A stretch of DNA of 64,000 bases, taken from positions 24,649,989 to 24,713,988 of the forward strand of contig NC_092572.1 in NCBI RefSeq assembly GCF_037975245.1, given 5' to 3'. This DNA comes from Apostichopus japonicus. Taxonomy: Eukaryota > Echinodermata > Holothuroidea > Aspidochirotida > Stichopodidae. Under the pieces are notes generated by a model. That model ran no database searches. It was not told the DNA's origin and was given only the letters and a program-made list of their open reading frames with translations. Shown here in pieces: positions 1 to 12,700 of the stretch; position 1 is the stretch's first letter; each line of letters starts with the position of its first letter. The position numbers and the translations under genes are program-made.

Positions 1-48
1 TAGCTCAATTCTATCATATACATGATATCACTTCAACAAATTCTCCAG

Positions 49-369
49 GACAGATCATATGGATGAAGAGGCAACGACTGTTCCTATTCCTGGGTTCTCC
101 GATGCTCACCTCTTTCGAAGACCTTCAACAAAGGGGTATGCATTTCTCAGATATTGCAGCCCATGACGTCACACGCGACCTTATCCTCTTCAATCAACAG
201 AGGATAGCTGAAGTCGAGTTGGCTCGGCAACTTGAGCAGAAACAAGAAGAATTGAGAGTCTTGATGAAAGCCTTAGAATTGGAAAAATCTAAGACGGACT
301 CACTTCTTTACTCGATGCTGCCAAAAGAGGTCGCTAATCTTCTAAGGGAAGGCAAAGCAGTTGTAGCTG
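49..369 (+). CDS. GUCY1B2: GUCY1B2-like exon: HNOBA end and coiled coil
   Basis: Acceptor TTCTCCAG at 41-48, donor G|GTAAG at 369/370; phase 1 at both ends, 107 codons. It encodes GQIIW, FLGSP, the DVTRDLI helix and a Glu/Lys/Leu-rich coiled coil (about 200-300) leading to [11 protein letters not shown], which is the linker before the cyclase domain in soluble cyclases. Confidence 0.9.
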
Positions 370-2901
370 GTAAGAAAAAATCAGTAAAATTGTCATTGGT
401 ACGAGAACATGAGTGTCGTAAGTTGGTGTTTCTGCATTGCAATAACTACATGCACACAGAATAAGTTTCCAAATCGACATAAAGAAGCAAACATGAATGG
501 ATGGATTATAATGTTCTACATCAACATTTGTTAATGTACACTGGTACTTCTACAATCAATATAACATACGTGATTATTCCTTCAGCGACATAAGTGGAAG
601 CATACAAACGTGTTTCTGCATGGACATACAGAAGGAAACATGGCAGGATGTATTCTTGTGTTCCCACATAAACATAAATCCATGCATACGTTAGAACAAT
701 CAAACTGATACTTTTAAATGAAAACAATTAAACATATAGACATTTGTGTTCTTATAACACCGTGATCTAGAGGTTGACAATATGATATAATTTTAATTTG
801 TTATTAGCTGGGGAAACCAGCTACCAACAGTGCAGGTTATTTCCATAACAGAAGCTCATCTATTAAAGTGATAAACAGCGTATTAGAAATCCCATAGAGT
901 ATACTTTTTCCTTTTTAATGGACTGCTTAGATAAGATTTTGAATTGTTCGATAAGTATAAACACTCTTTTCAGTTCGTATCCTTCTTATTCATGCTAACT
1001 CACTGGAGAAACGCTGATCTTTCTGATATTATTAGAAACAGAGGGGAAAAATCAGTACTTTTGGTAGCAAACTTAATAGATAGTAAAATTTAATATTTAA
1101 AAAAAGGATGGTCAATACAACTGATTTCGCTATTAAATGGTTTAACTAAACCATGTTGTTCTAACAAAGTGCACTTCATTTGACCACCACGATATGTCTG
1201 TTCTATTCAGATTGCTCAAGATTTTAAAAGCAATTAAGTTGTTACTCCATTTTGTCGAAATATTTTCATCAAAAGTAAATTAAAGTGTTGTTCTTACCTC
1301 CAGGTGAATTTGATGAAGTCACGATTCTGTTCAGTGATGTGGTTAAATTTACTGATATGTGCTCCAGCTGTGAGCCAATGAAGATAGTTCATTTACTGAA
1401 CGAAATGTACACTAAATTTGACCAACTTACAGAGAAACATAGTGTTTACAAGGTGAGCAATGACATCTAAGATGGCATCTGATCCATGATTGGTTCAATA
1501 TTACCTACTTATTACCTACATAAATATTCATCAAATCTATCAATGAATGAACCAATCATGAGTGAGAAAGAAAACAACACCTGGTCCAAATTTGTGGTTA
1601 TGTTATTCCTTGTCTGAAAATAGGGGCTCCGGAACTAGACGTCTGAAAATGGCCCGAACAATTGTTTATGTATTTCTTTATTCGGGAACCGTGTGAATTA
1701 ACGAGTGGAAACTTGAAGGTCAAAAGTGCAAACTGTGAAAGACCTTGCGGGAGTTTCAAAGGAACTTAAAAGACTTAAAGAGGTATAGTATCACTTCATG
1801 ACAGTAGAGATCTTCAAGAGATTTGCGTTTCATATTATAATGATGCATTAAGCTTGTAATACGATACTGTCACGGTTGGATTGCTTGCCATTTTGGCCAA
1901 TGTTCTCTATATTTAGAATTTCAATCCCAAATTTCAAAATTAATTTTTTGAAATTAAAAAAAAAGTAAAAATATAATCGTGAAATCTTTCACTCTGGCAA
2001 TAATCAGAATTATTCAAAAGACGGCACCCAATCTTGAATTATAAACAATTTTTTGGATATACAAAATTCGATGTAAAAATTTGGTTTCAACCTAAATATT
2101 CCGACAATTTTGTAAACCAATAAGCATCCCCAGCCAGAATATCCAATTCATAACTGTTGGTTGATGATATTCTTACTGATATGAATTACTCGTACTATTA
2201 TGAATATGAATATCATCACAAAATGTATAATATTACTTGGCTTGTAGTGATATTCTAACAGACAAGTTGTTCCTTCCCGGAAAATGGATTAACCCTTTGT
2301 TATGAAATTTCTCAAAGCAACTATTTTTTGATCATGTCAGAACACGTGAAGTCAGAAATTGTTTTAAACTTTGGAGATCTATATTGAAAGTTCTTATACA
2401 ATATAATTCTTTCAATGATAAAGTTAACAATTATTTTCTTGTCCCACTGACCTACGAAGAACGATTCATTGCAGAGAGCTCAGTCACTAGTAACAACAAG
2501 AAACAAATTAATTAATGCCGCTGGTAGTAACCTTGATCAACTTTAAGTTTTCGCCGTTTGAATTGATTTTAGATTGTGAAGCCAAACACATACATAGAAC
2601 GGCAATGAAAAATATAGAGAGAAAGGCAAGCCGGACGTAATAACTTTTCTTCGAACGTTCTGTTTGGATGTCTTTTTTCTATTATTTGGTGAAAATTCAA
2701 TTTAATATTTAATATCGTTGTAATTTTCAATACTCCCTAAACAAGTTTTGTAAAGCAAAGAGAAAAACAGGCAAGATAATATCTTTACATTGTCATTACA
2801 CTCTGAGTCTCTCGGTAAGGTACAGTGTCGGCTGGGAAACCGCTCATTGGTTAAAGTTGACAGCCTGTTGCAGCCAAACCAGATAGTTACGTAACAGTAA
2901 C

Positions 2902-2951
<50 letters not shown>

Positions 2952-5900
2952 GCTATATTTCTCACCAGATTCATTCAAGTTAATAGCGCCCTCTTTACCG
3001 ACTAATTACATCAAATCAATCATAAAAGAAAAGAAAAGGAAAGAAAGGTTAACAACAACAGAGAGCGTAGTTTACCAGAACAAAACTTCAAAATGCTTTC
3101 TAATCTGGGTTTCTGAGTAATTGGTGCTGAATGGCATAGAGAGGGGCGGTGTGGGGGGGGGGGTAGGGGGATGGTATCAATTACTGTTCCATCTGTGTGA
3201 CCAAATTTAATATTATTTAACCTTGCAGGTAGAGACCATAGGCGATGCATACATGGTGGTTGGGGGAATATTCTCTGCCTCAGATTCTCACGCAGCTCGG
3301 ATTTGTGAGTTTGCCCAAGATCAGTTGAAATGCATTAAAGATGTTAGAAAGCCAACAGGCGACGGGTCTATACAGGTCAGTAGGAGAGAGGTGTAAAATG
3401 TTTGACTACATAAAAAATAAATTTATTATGTATTAAACAAATGCGAAGAACTGAAGTCATTTCACATTACTATTGCAGTTAGGTTTTTAAAGTAATGATA
3501 TATCTTATAGAAATTGCTCCAACATGAAAAACAGATCACAGTTTCTAGGGCACATATACTTCACAAAGAACATAGCCATCTAAGGTATTTTCTAGCAAGA
3601 GTGTGGATAATTTGATGGTCAATTGGTTTTACCTTTTTAAAATTTCGATGTCAACTTGAGTTATCAACAGTGGGTTACTGATTTTGGTTCTGCAAGAAAG
3701 TTGTTATCGACTTTATGTATTTTGTTGATATTTTGTAATAGATACGGGTAGGAATTCATTCAGGACCAGTCGTTGCTGGTGTGGTCGGTTTGAAGATGCC
3801 ACGATATTGTCTCTTTGGTGACACCGTCAATACCGCCTCCCGAATGGAAAGCCACGGTTTACCAGGGAGAGCCCACGTGTCAGAAAATGTTCTCAGGTAA
3901 GCAACAACTTCATTATATTAACACTTAAATCCTCAGTAAAGCAGTAAATGTGAAACACCATGACGGTGTAACTCCATAACAGTGTAGTCAAGTAACACCA
4001 TGACGGTGTTACTCCCTTGATTAAGCACATGGCTATCTTTTTAGTTTAATGTGCAGTTATATAGAATACAAGCAGTGGATGGTAAATGGCTTATTAAACG
4101 TTTGTGTTACACTCCACGAGAGTGAACAGCTTCAATCTTTCATTCCCTAAAAAAATAATTTATCGATTACGAGTTGTTTTAACTGTTCAATCAAATCCAT
4201 GAAATGTTGTTTCACCCCAAAATTGTGTTATTTATGCCTTAATCCATCATTTCCTATGTGAATGTATTAGAGTAAAGTAACATATTACATAACATAACAT
4301 ATTACATAGCATATTACATATTACATAGCATATTACATTTTTCTTGAAGTAGTTTGGCTTTCCTTTAAGTCCTTTAAGCCCACGAACCACCAACCACCAA
4401 AATATGTAGTATACGGTATTAAATCCGTTGTTATAATTATTGTTAATATTAAAATATATTGTGCTTCTGGTTGTGTGATTTTTATGTAGGTGTATTACAG
4501 AAGGCAACTTTCAGTTTGAATTCAGAGGCAAGGTAGATATCAAAGGAAAAGGAATGATGCCGACCTACTTCCTAACTGCTGATAATACCGAACGTAAGTA
4601 TCTGAATTCTGCAGTATGCAAGAACATACGGTTACAAAACGCAACATGGGCAATGGAGCCCCCTCCCTCCCCTTCAAAGACGACAGATTAAATTTTTAAC
4701 GTCAGTGGTTTCATATTGGGGTCCTAGATCGCTTCAATTGCTTAAATAAAGTAACATTGCATCAAAATAAAAACAAAAATTATATGACGATTAATTACAT
4801 ATTCACGAAATGTATAGTACCACGTTTAATAATAACAATGTTTGTGTATATAATATGTAGATGTTGGTAAAAAGACGTGAACAGGTGAAATACATGCATA
4901 ATGCATAGTCTGGCTGTACACAATCTACTGACACTTAACTATATAGATATTTAGAGACAGTGTGTTTTTACAATTATCTTTATTTTGTTTTTATTGTAGT
5001 ACAGAAGCAATTTGTCTCTGTGGTATGATGTGAATCAAGTGGACATTCTCAAACAAATGAACTTAGCTGTGAAAATTCATTGACTCATTCAAAAACATTA
5101 ATAACTCACCACCGCCTCTGTACCCCGCATAAACAGAGCTGTCACTGTCAGTTACACGAATTGCCCAATACATTTCAGGAAATATTTCATTTTCAAATTT
5201 GAAAAACAACAGCCTCTACACTAATTGATACGATCCATTTTGTCCTAGTATTTATTTTTGATATTACGATACCGTCTTTGATTAACTATCCATATTTTAG
5301 GTACAATAAAAAAGCACAATTGTATATATTCTGGGAAGGAAAACAGACAGAAATAAAAACCAAAAAAAATTCGTGAAGCTTGATTAACTGAAATAAGCGA
5401 TTTCATAGTTCGGACTTTTACTTCTTCTAATCATGGTATTATTTATTTCAATAGAAATTAAAGGTACCTAATATAGGAAACGTATTTTTATCACAAATTG
5501 ACCGAGTGATGCTAAACGTAAATATTATTCATAAACTAAAGAAACAATCTTCCCGAGATACCGTGTATTGCTACACTACATGACGTGTTATTTTGCCAAG
5601 AAAAAGGTAAAGAACGGGATATATATCTGCCAATTTACTTATGGATTAGAAATTACACTATAACTCAAGTCTTTTCTTTAGAATAAAGTGATATTGCTGC
5701 AGGCTGCAATACAATTTATTCAAAACGCGTTTGAAACAAACACGGTTGTTAAGAAACGTGTGAAAAGAGGGCTTAAAAAAAGTGTGATGTAAATACGTTA
5801 TTTATAGCTGACTAACTTCTAGTGGTATTTAAAGATAGCATATGGTTGAAAAGATAATGTTATGTTTTGAAATTAAAAGACTGTTCTTCTTTGTTTTCTG

Positions 5901-7313
5901 ATTTGCATATATTCACTAGAATGATTCCACTCCAGTGAAGTCGTCATAGTTGGAAGAAAAACAAAAATCGACTACGGTCGTTGCATGCCCCAGAGTTAGT
6001 AAATTAGGCTTGTAAGCTTGGAAGCTTGTATAGAACAGCGCATAACAAAAGGTGAAAATGATATACATCATTAAATATTGTATTAATTTTGTGCATATTT
6101 AGGGTAATCAGTAGTAATCCCAAAAGTTGAGGATATAACAGCTGGCAGAAGTTTCTGAACAATTTCATTAAACTTTGCAAACAATTATGATTCTCAAGTA
6201 ATATTGACGTGCCAGTTGTCTACATTACGCATGTACTGTATTGGAAGAGGCATTACTGGTGTCCTGAATTCTGCTTCAGTCATTTTGGTAGAACAGGGTA
6301 TAAATATAAGCATTTTGGAGGATGGATGATTCTTGAACAAACGAAGAGAATAATAATATAACATCAGCGTGTAATGACACGAATGACGTTCGTAACTTTT
6401 TCCCGTTTATTTAATACATTGACGACCATTTTATATTATATGTTCCTGCAGCCGATACTCATAGCTAGTACATTAACTACTGGTCCCACCGTGTAACACA
6501 TGTTACATTGTAATTAACACAAAGTAGTAATTACTGATGCACGATTGTGGAACATGTGCAGTAGAAACATGTGTTACAGGTGGCACCAGTAGTTACTGTA
6601 TTAGCTATTTGAATGAGGTAAAGGAGGTAACGCTTGATTACAGTTCACACCTCTCTTTAAATTACGCCAATTCATCATGCCGAGAACGCAGAAAGGCCAT
6701 GTTCGGGTATATCCATAGACCTACTTGTAGTATAAAACGACTTGATACGACTTCATTTGAATCGCGTGTCAAAGAAATCGCACTGAATGGTTGGTACGGC
6801 AACTACTGTTCATGTCCCACAACCGTGCATCAGTAATTACTACTTTGTGTTCGTAACATGTGGTACAGGACATGAACAGTAGTTAATGTACGAGCCATGA
6901 GTATCAGGTGGTTCTTGAGTTTACATGTCATCGCTGTGTGCATGTCTTCTCGTAGAAAGATTAAGGATGCTCAGTCAAACCCTGCTTTGTGCTCTAAACA
7001 ATAAGTAATCTTAATAATGAACAGTTCTTGAATTCCAATAGAATACATTTCGGTTTCGATCATTACAGATACAGCTGAAATGGTGACGTCAGTGATTCGT
7101 AAATCAGATGCTCCTCAAGTGATACTAGAAGACGAGGAAGCTATGGATGGACCTCGGTTGAGCATCATGGACACCGGAAAAGCAAAACTTGGGAAGATTG
7201 ACGAAATACCGGAAACGACCAAACTGTCAGAAACTGTACAACCGGCAGAAACAATCATAAATAACCAAAACACGTCGAAATCAGGACAATCGTTCGTGTG
7301 CATAATTTTGTAA
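49..7313 (+). CDS. GUCY1B2: Soluble guanylate cyclase beta-2-like subunit, 3' part (six exons)
   Basis: Likely makes cGMP from GTP. Exons at 49-369, 1304-1452, 3229-3375, 3742-3896, 4490-4593 and 7069-7313 join in frame with GT-AG borders. They cover the end of the HNOBA dimerisation region (FLGSP, then [13 protein letters not shown]), a coiled coil ending [14 protein letters not shown], the class III cyclase domain and a ~80-residue tail. The cyclase keeps both metal-binding Asp ([13 protein letters not shown]), the guanine-recognition Glu and Cys ([16 protein letters not shown]) and the transition-state Asn/Arg (NTASRME). The protein ends in CIIL, a CaaX box. Mammalian beta-2 is known for a C-terminal isoprenylation motif, whereas beta-1 lacks the metal Asp in its FSG motif, so beta-2 fits best. 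The haem-binding N-terminus lies upstream of the window. Sure of the family; subtype likely. Confidence 0.88.
370..1303 (+). other. Intron of the cyclase gene, nothing recognised
   Basis: AT-rich intron between the coiled-coil exon and the first cyclase exon. No exon-like open frame, repeat array or RNA gene seen. Confidence 0.6.
1304..1452 (+). CDS. GUCY1B2: GUCY1B2-like exon: start of cyclase domain
   Basis: Acceptor TTACCTCCAG before 1304, donor AAG|GTGAGC after 1452. Enters in phase 1 and leaves in phase 0. Encodes [17 protein letters not shown], with the first metal-binding Asp, through TEKHSVYK. Confidence 0.92.
2906..2949. repeat. (TA)n microsatellite in cyclase intron
   Basis: Uninterrupted TA dinucleotides of about 44 bp within the intron 1453-3228. 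The rest of that intron shows only AT-rich unique sequence and a short G-run near 3150. Confidence 0.95.
3229..3375 (+). CDS. GUCY1B2: GUCY1B2-like exon: [13 protein letters not shown]
   Basis: Acceptor CCTTGCAG, donor CAG|GTCAGT; 49 codons, phase 0-0. Carries the guanine-recognising Glu (VETIGD) and the second metal Asp (IGDAYM). Confidence 0.92.
3742..3896 (+). CDS. GUCY1B2: GUCY1B2-like exon: catalytic core [11 protein letters not shown]
   Basis: Acceptor TTTTGTAATAG, donor CTCAG|GTAAGC; phase 0 in, phase 2 out. Encodes [15 protein letters not shown], then [17 protein letters not shown] with the specificity Cys and catalytic Asn and Arg. Confidence 0.93.
3991..4013. repeat. Perfect 9-bp hairpin AGTAACACC/GGTGTTACT
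   Basis: Arms 3991-3999 and 4005-4013 are exact reverse complements around the loop ATGAC. A related copy (ACACCATGACGGTGTAACT) lies about 36 bp upstream. Confidence 0.7.
4279..4338. repeat. Short tandem repeat of CATATTACATAG type
   Basis: Imperfect copies of a 10-20 bp motif (CATATTACAT, AACATAACAT) in the intron before the last cyclase-domain exon. Confidence 0.7.
4490..4593 (+). CDS. GUCY1B2: GUCY1B2-like exon: end of cyclase domain
   Basis: Acceptor TTTTATGTAG, donor GAAC|GTAAGT; phase 2 in, phase 1 out. Encodes the last strand of the cyclase fold ([20 protein letters not shown]). Not covered by a long open frame because it is short. Confidence 0.88.
6452..6908. mobile_element. Foldback/MITE-like element with long terminal inverted repeats
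   Basis: The left end (CCGATACTCATAGCTAG, then TACATTAACTACTG, later AACACAAAGTAGTAATTACT and GATGCACG) is repeated in inverse order at the right end up to CATGAGTATCAGG near 6908. Arms are roughly 110 bp and imperfect, leaving a ~230 bp centre. No transposase frame is present and no clear target-site duplication was found. It sits in the last cyclase intron. Superfamily not assigned. Confidence 0.75.
7069..7313 (+). CDS. GUCY1B2: GUCY1B2-like terminal exon with CaaX box
   Basis: Acceptor CATTACAG at 7061-7068, phase 1, stop TAA at 7311-7313. Encodes a polar Glu/Thr-rich tail with no recognisable domain that ends ...[12 protein letters not shown] fits a CaaX motif, and Leu at the last position favours geranylgeranylation. 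The preceding intron (4594-7068) is the longest in the gene and holds a foldback element. Confidence 0.8.
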
Positions 7314-7390
7314 ACAAACATGGAGAAACTCAATGGAAATATGACTATACTTTCAACGTTCATTCATAGCAATAGTGTAAAGCGTAAGGA

Positions 7391-7396
7391 AATAAA
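7391..7396 (+). promoter_or_regulatory. Candidate polyadenylation signal AATAAA
   Basis: AATAAA lies 78 nt after the cyclase stop codon, within AAATAAATAAG. It is the first canonical hexamer downstream, so it is the likely 3' end signal. Inferred from position only. Confidence 0.45.
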
Positions 7397-9524
7397 TAAG
7401 TGGAAACCGGAAATGTGCTTCTTTCTTTGCCAAGACTATCTGTTTATGACTTGAACAGAAGAGGCATTGTATCCTTTTACCTATGAACACTATTTTGTCC
7501 TTGTTTATTATTGGATATCTCGATAAAGTGTTTCTTGATTCGACTGTTGGATCACTTTTCAAAAGCCAAAATGATTGCCCAAGAAATGTGAGCATACTTA
7601 AAACAACGCTACTCGGGAGGATATTTCTCATTTCTCATTGGGTCCGATCCATTCCCCCCCCCCCCCTCCCCAGCAGCTAAGAGAAGCTAAGGTGCAACCG
7701 ACGCAGTGAAAAAAAGAGGTTTGATCAAAGAGGCAATAATCTTTGATGTTGTATTGAATTATTATTTGTAATATCCTGACTATCACATGTATAGTTAAGC
7801 ACGTAAAGTTATAAAACCTTACCATAAGTAAGCCATCTATGGTGAAAACCCGTACGATTCTCGCAGGACGTGTACGTTATAACTTGTGTGATCCAACAAA
7901 CGTTATTTAGAGTTCTATGAATTACGTTCAACATATATATCATCCTGAATGTTCAAAATGGTGGCCTTCATGACAATAGCCGGTTTTGAGGGAATTAAAA
8001 TGTTAATATTTTGCTTTGAAATGCCTTTATGTATCCTTGATAGGAACTGGTCAGGCGTCCTACCACAAGTATAACTCTAATATAATGTTAAACATGATAG
8101 TTTTTGAGTTACCAGAGAAAAAAAAGCCCGTTTTGATGCGTACATATTTACTTTTGGTTTACTTTTAATGGCGTTAAGTGGACGATGTCGTATCAGCCTA
8201 ACGAGAAGTAATGGTACATATTTTGAGTCCTAACCACTATAATTTGTTAAGCTCAGCATAGACTGTCTTGTCTGTTCATTAAGTTACGTAGCAGCTGGAG
8301 GCCTTCAGTATTTATTACATTTTACTTTTTAGGGTCCAACGTGTTTCAAATTCGAACTATGAACATTTATAAGGCTCACTTTATTTATTTAAGAAGACAT
8401 AAATATTTGTAAATTGAAAAAAGAAACAAACATAAATTTCACTGACATATATTTTCGAAAACAATGTATGTAAATCAGTTCAAATAAATGAAGCAAAATA
8501 GTACATTTTAATGGCTGAGTCATTTTTCTGATGCTTCTTTTCTGCATAACACATTTCGATGTTGGATTCCGCCTGTGTTTACTGACATACCTTACATCTA
8601 TTCATACAATAGTCCACGAATTAAAACAAGATTTAACTGAGTTGCAGTTATAACAGCTAACTAAAACGAATAGATATACACAGAAAGAATTATTCTTCAT
8701 CTATGCCTTCAAGCTTCAAAAAGTATGGTCGGAGCATCACGTTATTAAGCATGACGTCACGTAAATCATTTACTATATTTTACTGCTGAAATTGAAAAAT
8801 TTGTCTCGATTTCCAAAAGTTAGCGACATGAAATGGTTGTTAATGCATTTTCGAGATTTAAGTGGTCAACATATTGTACAAAGCAGTCTAAAATATCAAA
8901 CAAATAAGAACGCTATAGCAAAATCTTGGTTACGACTGTTTTTTGTTGTTCTTCATTTGTTGGTTGAATAAATGAAACGATGCTTCCCTAAAGTTGCATG
9001 CATCATTAGTTGTGTTAATATTTATCAAATTGATTTTCCTTTTAATCTTAAATATCTAAATCTAAAATAGAAACAACCATTGCGCTGCTCTGAGTTGGAA
9101 AAACAATAATTGCTTAATCGATTCAGTCAAAATGAAGTCAAGAATAAAACGGAGGCAGGATATAAAGGTCATAGAAATAAATCGAACAATATAAGCATTA
9201 TTAAAAGTCAAGCGTCAATAAACATCAAACGATATTTATGTTTCATTGGTTTTATCTTCCAAGGAGCTGACGTTGATAATTTGATTATATTCCTTGTGGT
9301 TCCACATTTCTATGACTAATTTAGTAACAAATAACATTGAATAATGATGTAATGCACAATGCTCCATTAAGCTAGTATAACAGATTGCTACCCGCTCATT
9401 GAAAATAAAAATTAGGAAATTAGAACAAATTTAAGACAACATTCAACGGAACAGTCAAATAACATAGACATCGATTTTCCTAATCTTACAGTGCATATAA
9501 AAAATATGAATTAAATTAATCAAA
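7397..9524. other. Intergenic region between convergent genes
   Basis: AT-rich sequence between the + strand cyclase and the - strand lectin gene. A poly-C run near 7654 is the only obvious low-complexity feature. The short open frames here have no recognisable content. Confidence 0.5.
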
Positions 9525-9730
9525 TCAATTAAATTTATGCATATAAGCATAGAAAATACAAACAATGTTAATATGGGCTAAGGGGAAATGATCTTGTTCA
9601 ACTTCACATATAGAATAATGCTTTTCGTTACATTTTGTTGTTACCCAATCGCCATTGATCAGTAGAACGCATGGACCTTGGTCAAAGCTCTCACCATTCA
9701 CCCAGTAGGAGTAAGTATCAGAGGGTAGTC
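9525..9730 (-). CDS. Second CTLD, C-terminal half and stop
   Basis: Acceptor TTATGTCAACAG in phase 1; encodes TYSYWVNGESFDQGPCVLLI, then DWVTTKC and HYSICE, followed by a short hydrophobic tail and stop. This CTLD is compact and lacks the long-loop EPN/QPD motif. Confidence 0.72.
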
Positions 9731-12700
9731 CTGTTGACATAACGAACACAAGGTGACGTATTATTTACAATTAAAAATTAATATACAACATTGCATCCAC
9801 ATTTAGATTAATATGCTACGAGTTGACAACGTGTTTTTTTTCAAAGTAACTTCCGGAGAATAACAAAAAAAGAACATCCCTATTTATACCTATAATTGAA
9901 TGACTGGTTCTCTTAGGTAATTAAATTTGTAAGTGTTTGGAAATGAGCAAAAATCAGTGGGCAATTTTCAGACTAAGAGATGATTACTTGACTTATTTAT
10001 TTAAACGTATATATTGGATCATTGCCGTTAACCTTCAACATGTAATTAGTAATCTTCCTACTTTGCTAATGAAACGTATATACCAAACACCAAAGTCTAC
10101 TGTGACTGTTAGAAATACATTAGATGTTTGAGGATATACAGTGACATTTAGCTAGGTGTTGAAATTGTGTACCCGGCTATAAGTTCGTTTATCTAGTGTG
10201 ACAATTCACTTGGCTGAATTCGTTCACATAGAACCTTGGAGTTGCACAAGAAAATATTAAGCAAGAAATAGACACATCTTGTTTGTCGTTAATACTTTCA
10301 GAGCCAGTTGTAAGATAATGGGAAGTTGAATTACCTCACAATGTATGTCTGGTGATTGTGACTGTCAATTCACATTTGTTTGGAATATATTTCAAATAGT
10401 ATGATCAGATTTTTTTCTTGTACTACTTCCATTAGTTAATTTACACTCACCAGGATGAAGGTCGTTAAACCAACTACCTGGAATCATAACGCTGACGAAT
10501 TCGGATTCTTGAGAAGAATCCAAGAACACCAGATGACCACCGTAAAACATGTCACAGTTGAAGGTTGCCTCTGACCAGTCCGAAAGTACTGGTAGTTTAT
10601 AATAGCAGCTTCCCAAAGCAAAATTACTGATTCCGTCAGACAGGCAGTCTAAAATGTAAGCATCAAAAGGTGGATACAAAAGAAAGAAGAAGGAAAAAAA
10701 AAAAAAACATAACACAAACATACAAGAACTTCTTTCTACAGAATGATTTTTATTGACATTTTCAATTAAGATACATAGCTATTAATCGTGTTATTGCTAG
10801 TAATATATGTTCTTTTTAATCATGAATTTGCAACCAATCAAGGTTACCGTTTATTGGAATGCGATCTTAATTATTCTAAATTGGATTCTTTCTTCTCATT
10901 GCGTGTCCTACGACGACACTTGCAATATTGCTTTTCTTCAATCAAAATCATAGCGAATTAAGTGTGCCCGAGAGTTGTTTTTTCGTTTTTACCTCTACTA
11001 ATTTACCTCTACTAATTATTCGACCAGTTTTATCCTTTACTTTGATATTTCTAAATAACCTGACAATGTATCATGTCAGAGAGATATACATTTTAGCGCA
11101 ACGTAGAGGTTTACAATTGTAAATCTCGTTAACGTAATTAATGGACAACTTTAAGTATAATGACTGCAATCTGTAGTTCTTTGTTTTGTTATGATTCATT
11201 AATTACCGTACAGACTGATTTCACATTTTCCTGTTTTCATGTATGTTTGTCATTTACCCATGACAGAGAACCAACTAGTGCCATTGTTACAATTTAACAA
11301 TTCAGTTTCAATTTTGGTTCTTTCCTTTAACATCCCGGCTCCACTCACCCCTCCCACACCCCACCCCTACCCCCAAAGTAACCGTTTCTTTCAGTCTTAC
11401 TCTCCGTTGAAGTATACTTTTAAGGTATAGTCACTTCCTTCACCAAGTGTACAATAATTATTATCAAAGTCTTTGATTCCATACTTCTCACAGTATGACA
11501 TCATGTCTATAGTACAAATAACAAATAAATAACATCATTCTACAGGTTTCTTTTTTCGTTTAACCAAATTAATTAAACTTTGTCTCTTATACATAGTACT
11601 TCAGAAAGGGGAACATAATAGATAGAAATCATTACCGGTTTCATAATCTCGTTCGTAATCTCTCTCACATATGAAGTCCTTGGGGTTGCCGCAATGATCC
11701 ACTTGCCAATAACTGCTGGGAGAAACGTACACGCAATCCAAATTCATATCATTCGAGGGAGAGAGTGCCCAACCAACGTAGCTGCTCGGATTAAGCGCTT
11801 TCTTGTCTTCCCATGAATAACGACCTGTTTTTTTTTTTTTGTAAACCAATACCAAGAAAAGAAACGATGTAGATACGATATCTCTCAGAGCAGCATACTT
11901 GGGTAAAAACGAGTAAAAACGTAGATAGGATGTCCTTACTATGAGTATGTCGAATGTTCTATTAATTATAAGATTCCGCTTACATGATGAGATGGTTTTG
12001 TATGAAGTCATACTAAGTATTTTCTCTGCCAACGTCGCGCTGCCTAAGATACTTCGTACAATAAATATGTCCATATTTACATAATATGTCCATATATACA
12101 ATTTCATTCAATTGCACAGTGAACACACATGTTATGTTACATTTACGCGACGCGCATGAAACATGAACATATGTCTAGTCACCAAAGAATTGGTTTGCAT
12201 ATTCTAGGTCAATTCAGTTAATAGCTGTGCCTACAAATATATTGATATGTAATTGTAGGTCATAACCATAACTTCGGTATATCTTCCAGCGAAGATAATA
12301 CCGGATCCCCAAACACCCAAAGCTAGAACGTATCAATTCACAACCACTGGATAGGTCTGTAGCCTACCAGGCCATGTTATCTTTGTAAAATATACTAAGG
12401 TTTTCTTTTACTTTTGAAATAAGGGCTGTTTCCAAAAACAGAACATTATTATTTGTAATTGTTCACTCACATTTTACTTAACATAAAAATAGATGTAACA
12501 ATTATTTAAGTGTAAAATTAAAGTATAATAATGTATCAGCCTTTTAGGTCTTTATAGATCAGATCCGAGATATGTAATGTAATGTAATATTAGCTACCAC
12601 AGACAAAAAAAAACACATCATTTGTAATGTAATAATGTCGTTAAGTCACAAAAAGTATCCTGCATTTAAGCAGTAATATATTCTGTTAACGTCATTTCTA

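Noticed and set aside
6537-6836. 99-codon open frame
   Set aside because: It lies across the inverted arms and centre of the foldback element and resembles nothing known.
10652-10721. Hydrophobic start MFVLCFFFFSFFFLLYPPF as a signal peptide for the second CTLD
   Set aside because: It is better read as the polypyrimidine tract before a phase-1 acceptor; the equivalent T-rich stretch precedes the first CTLD exon too.
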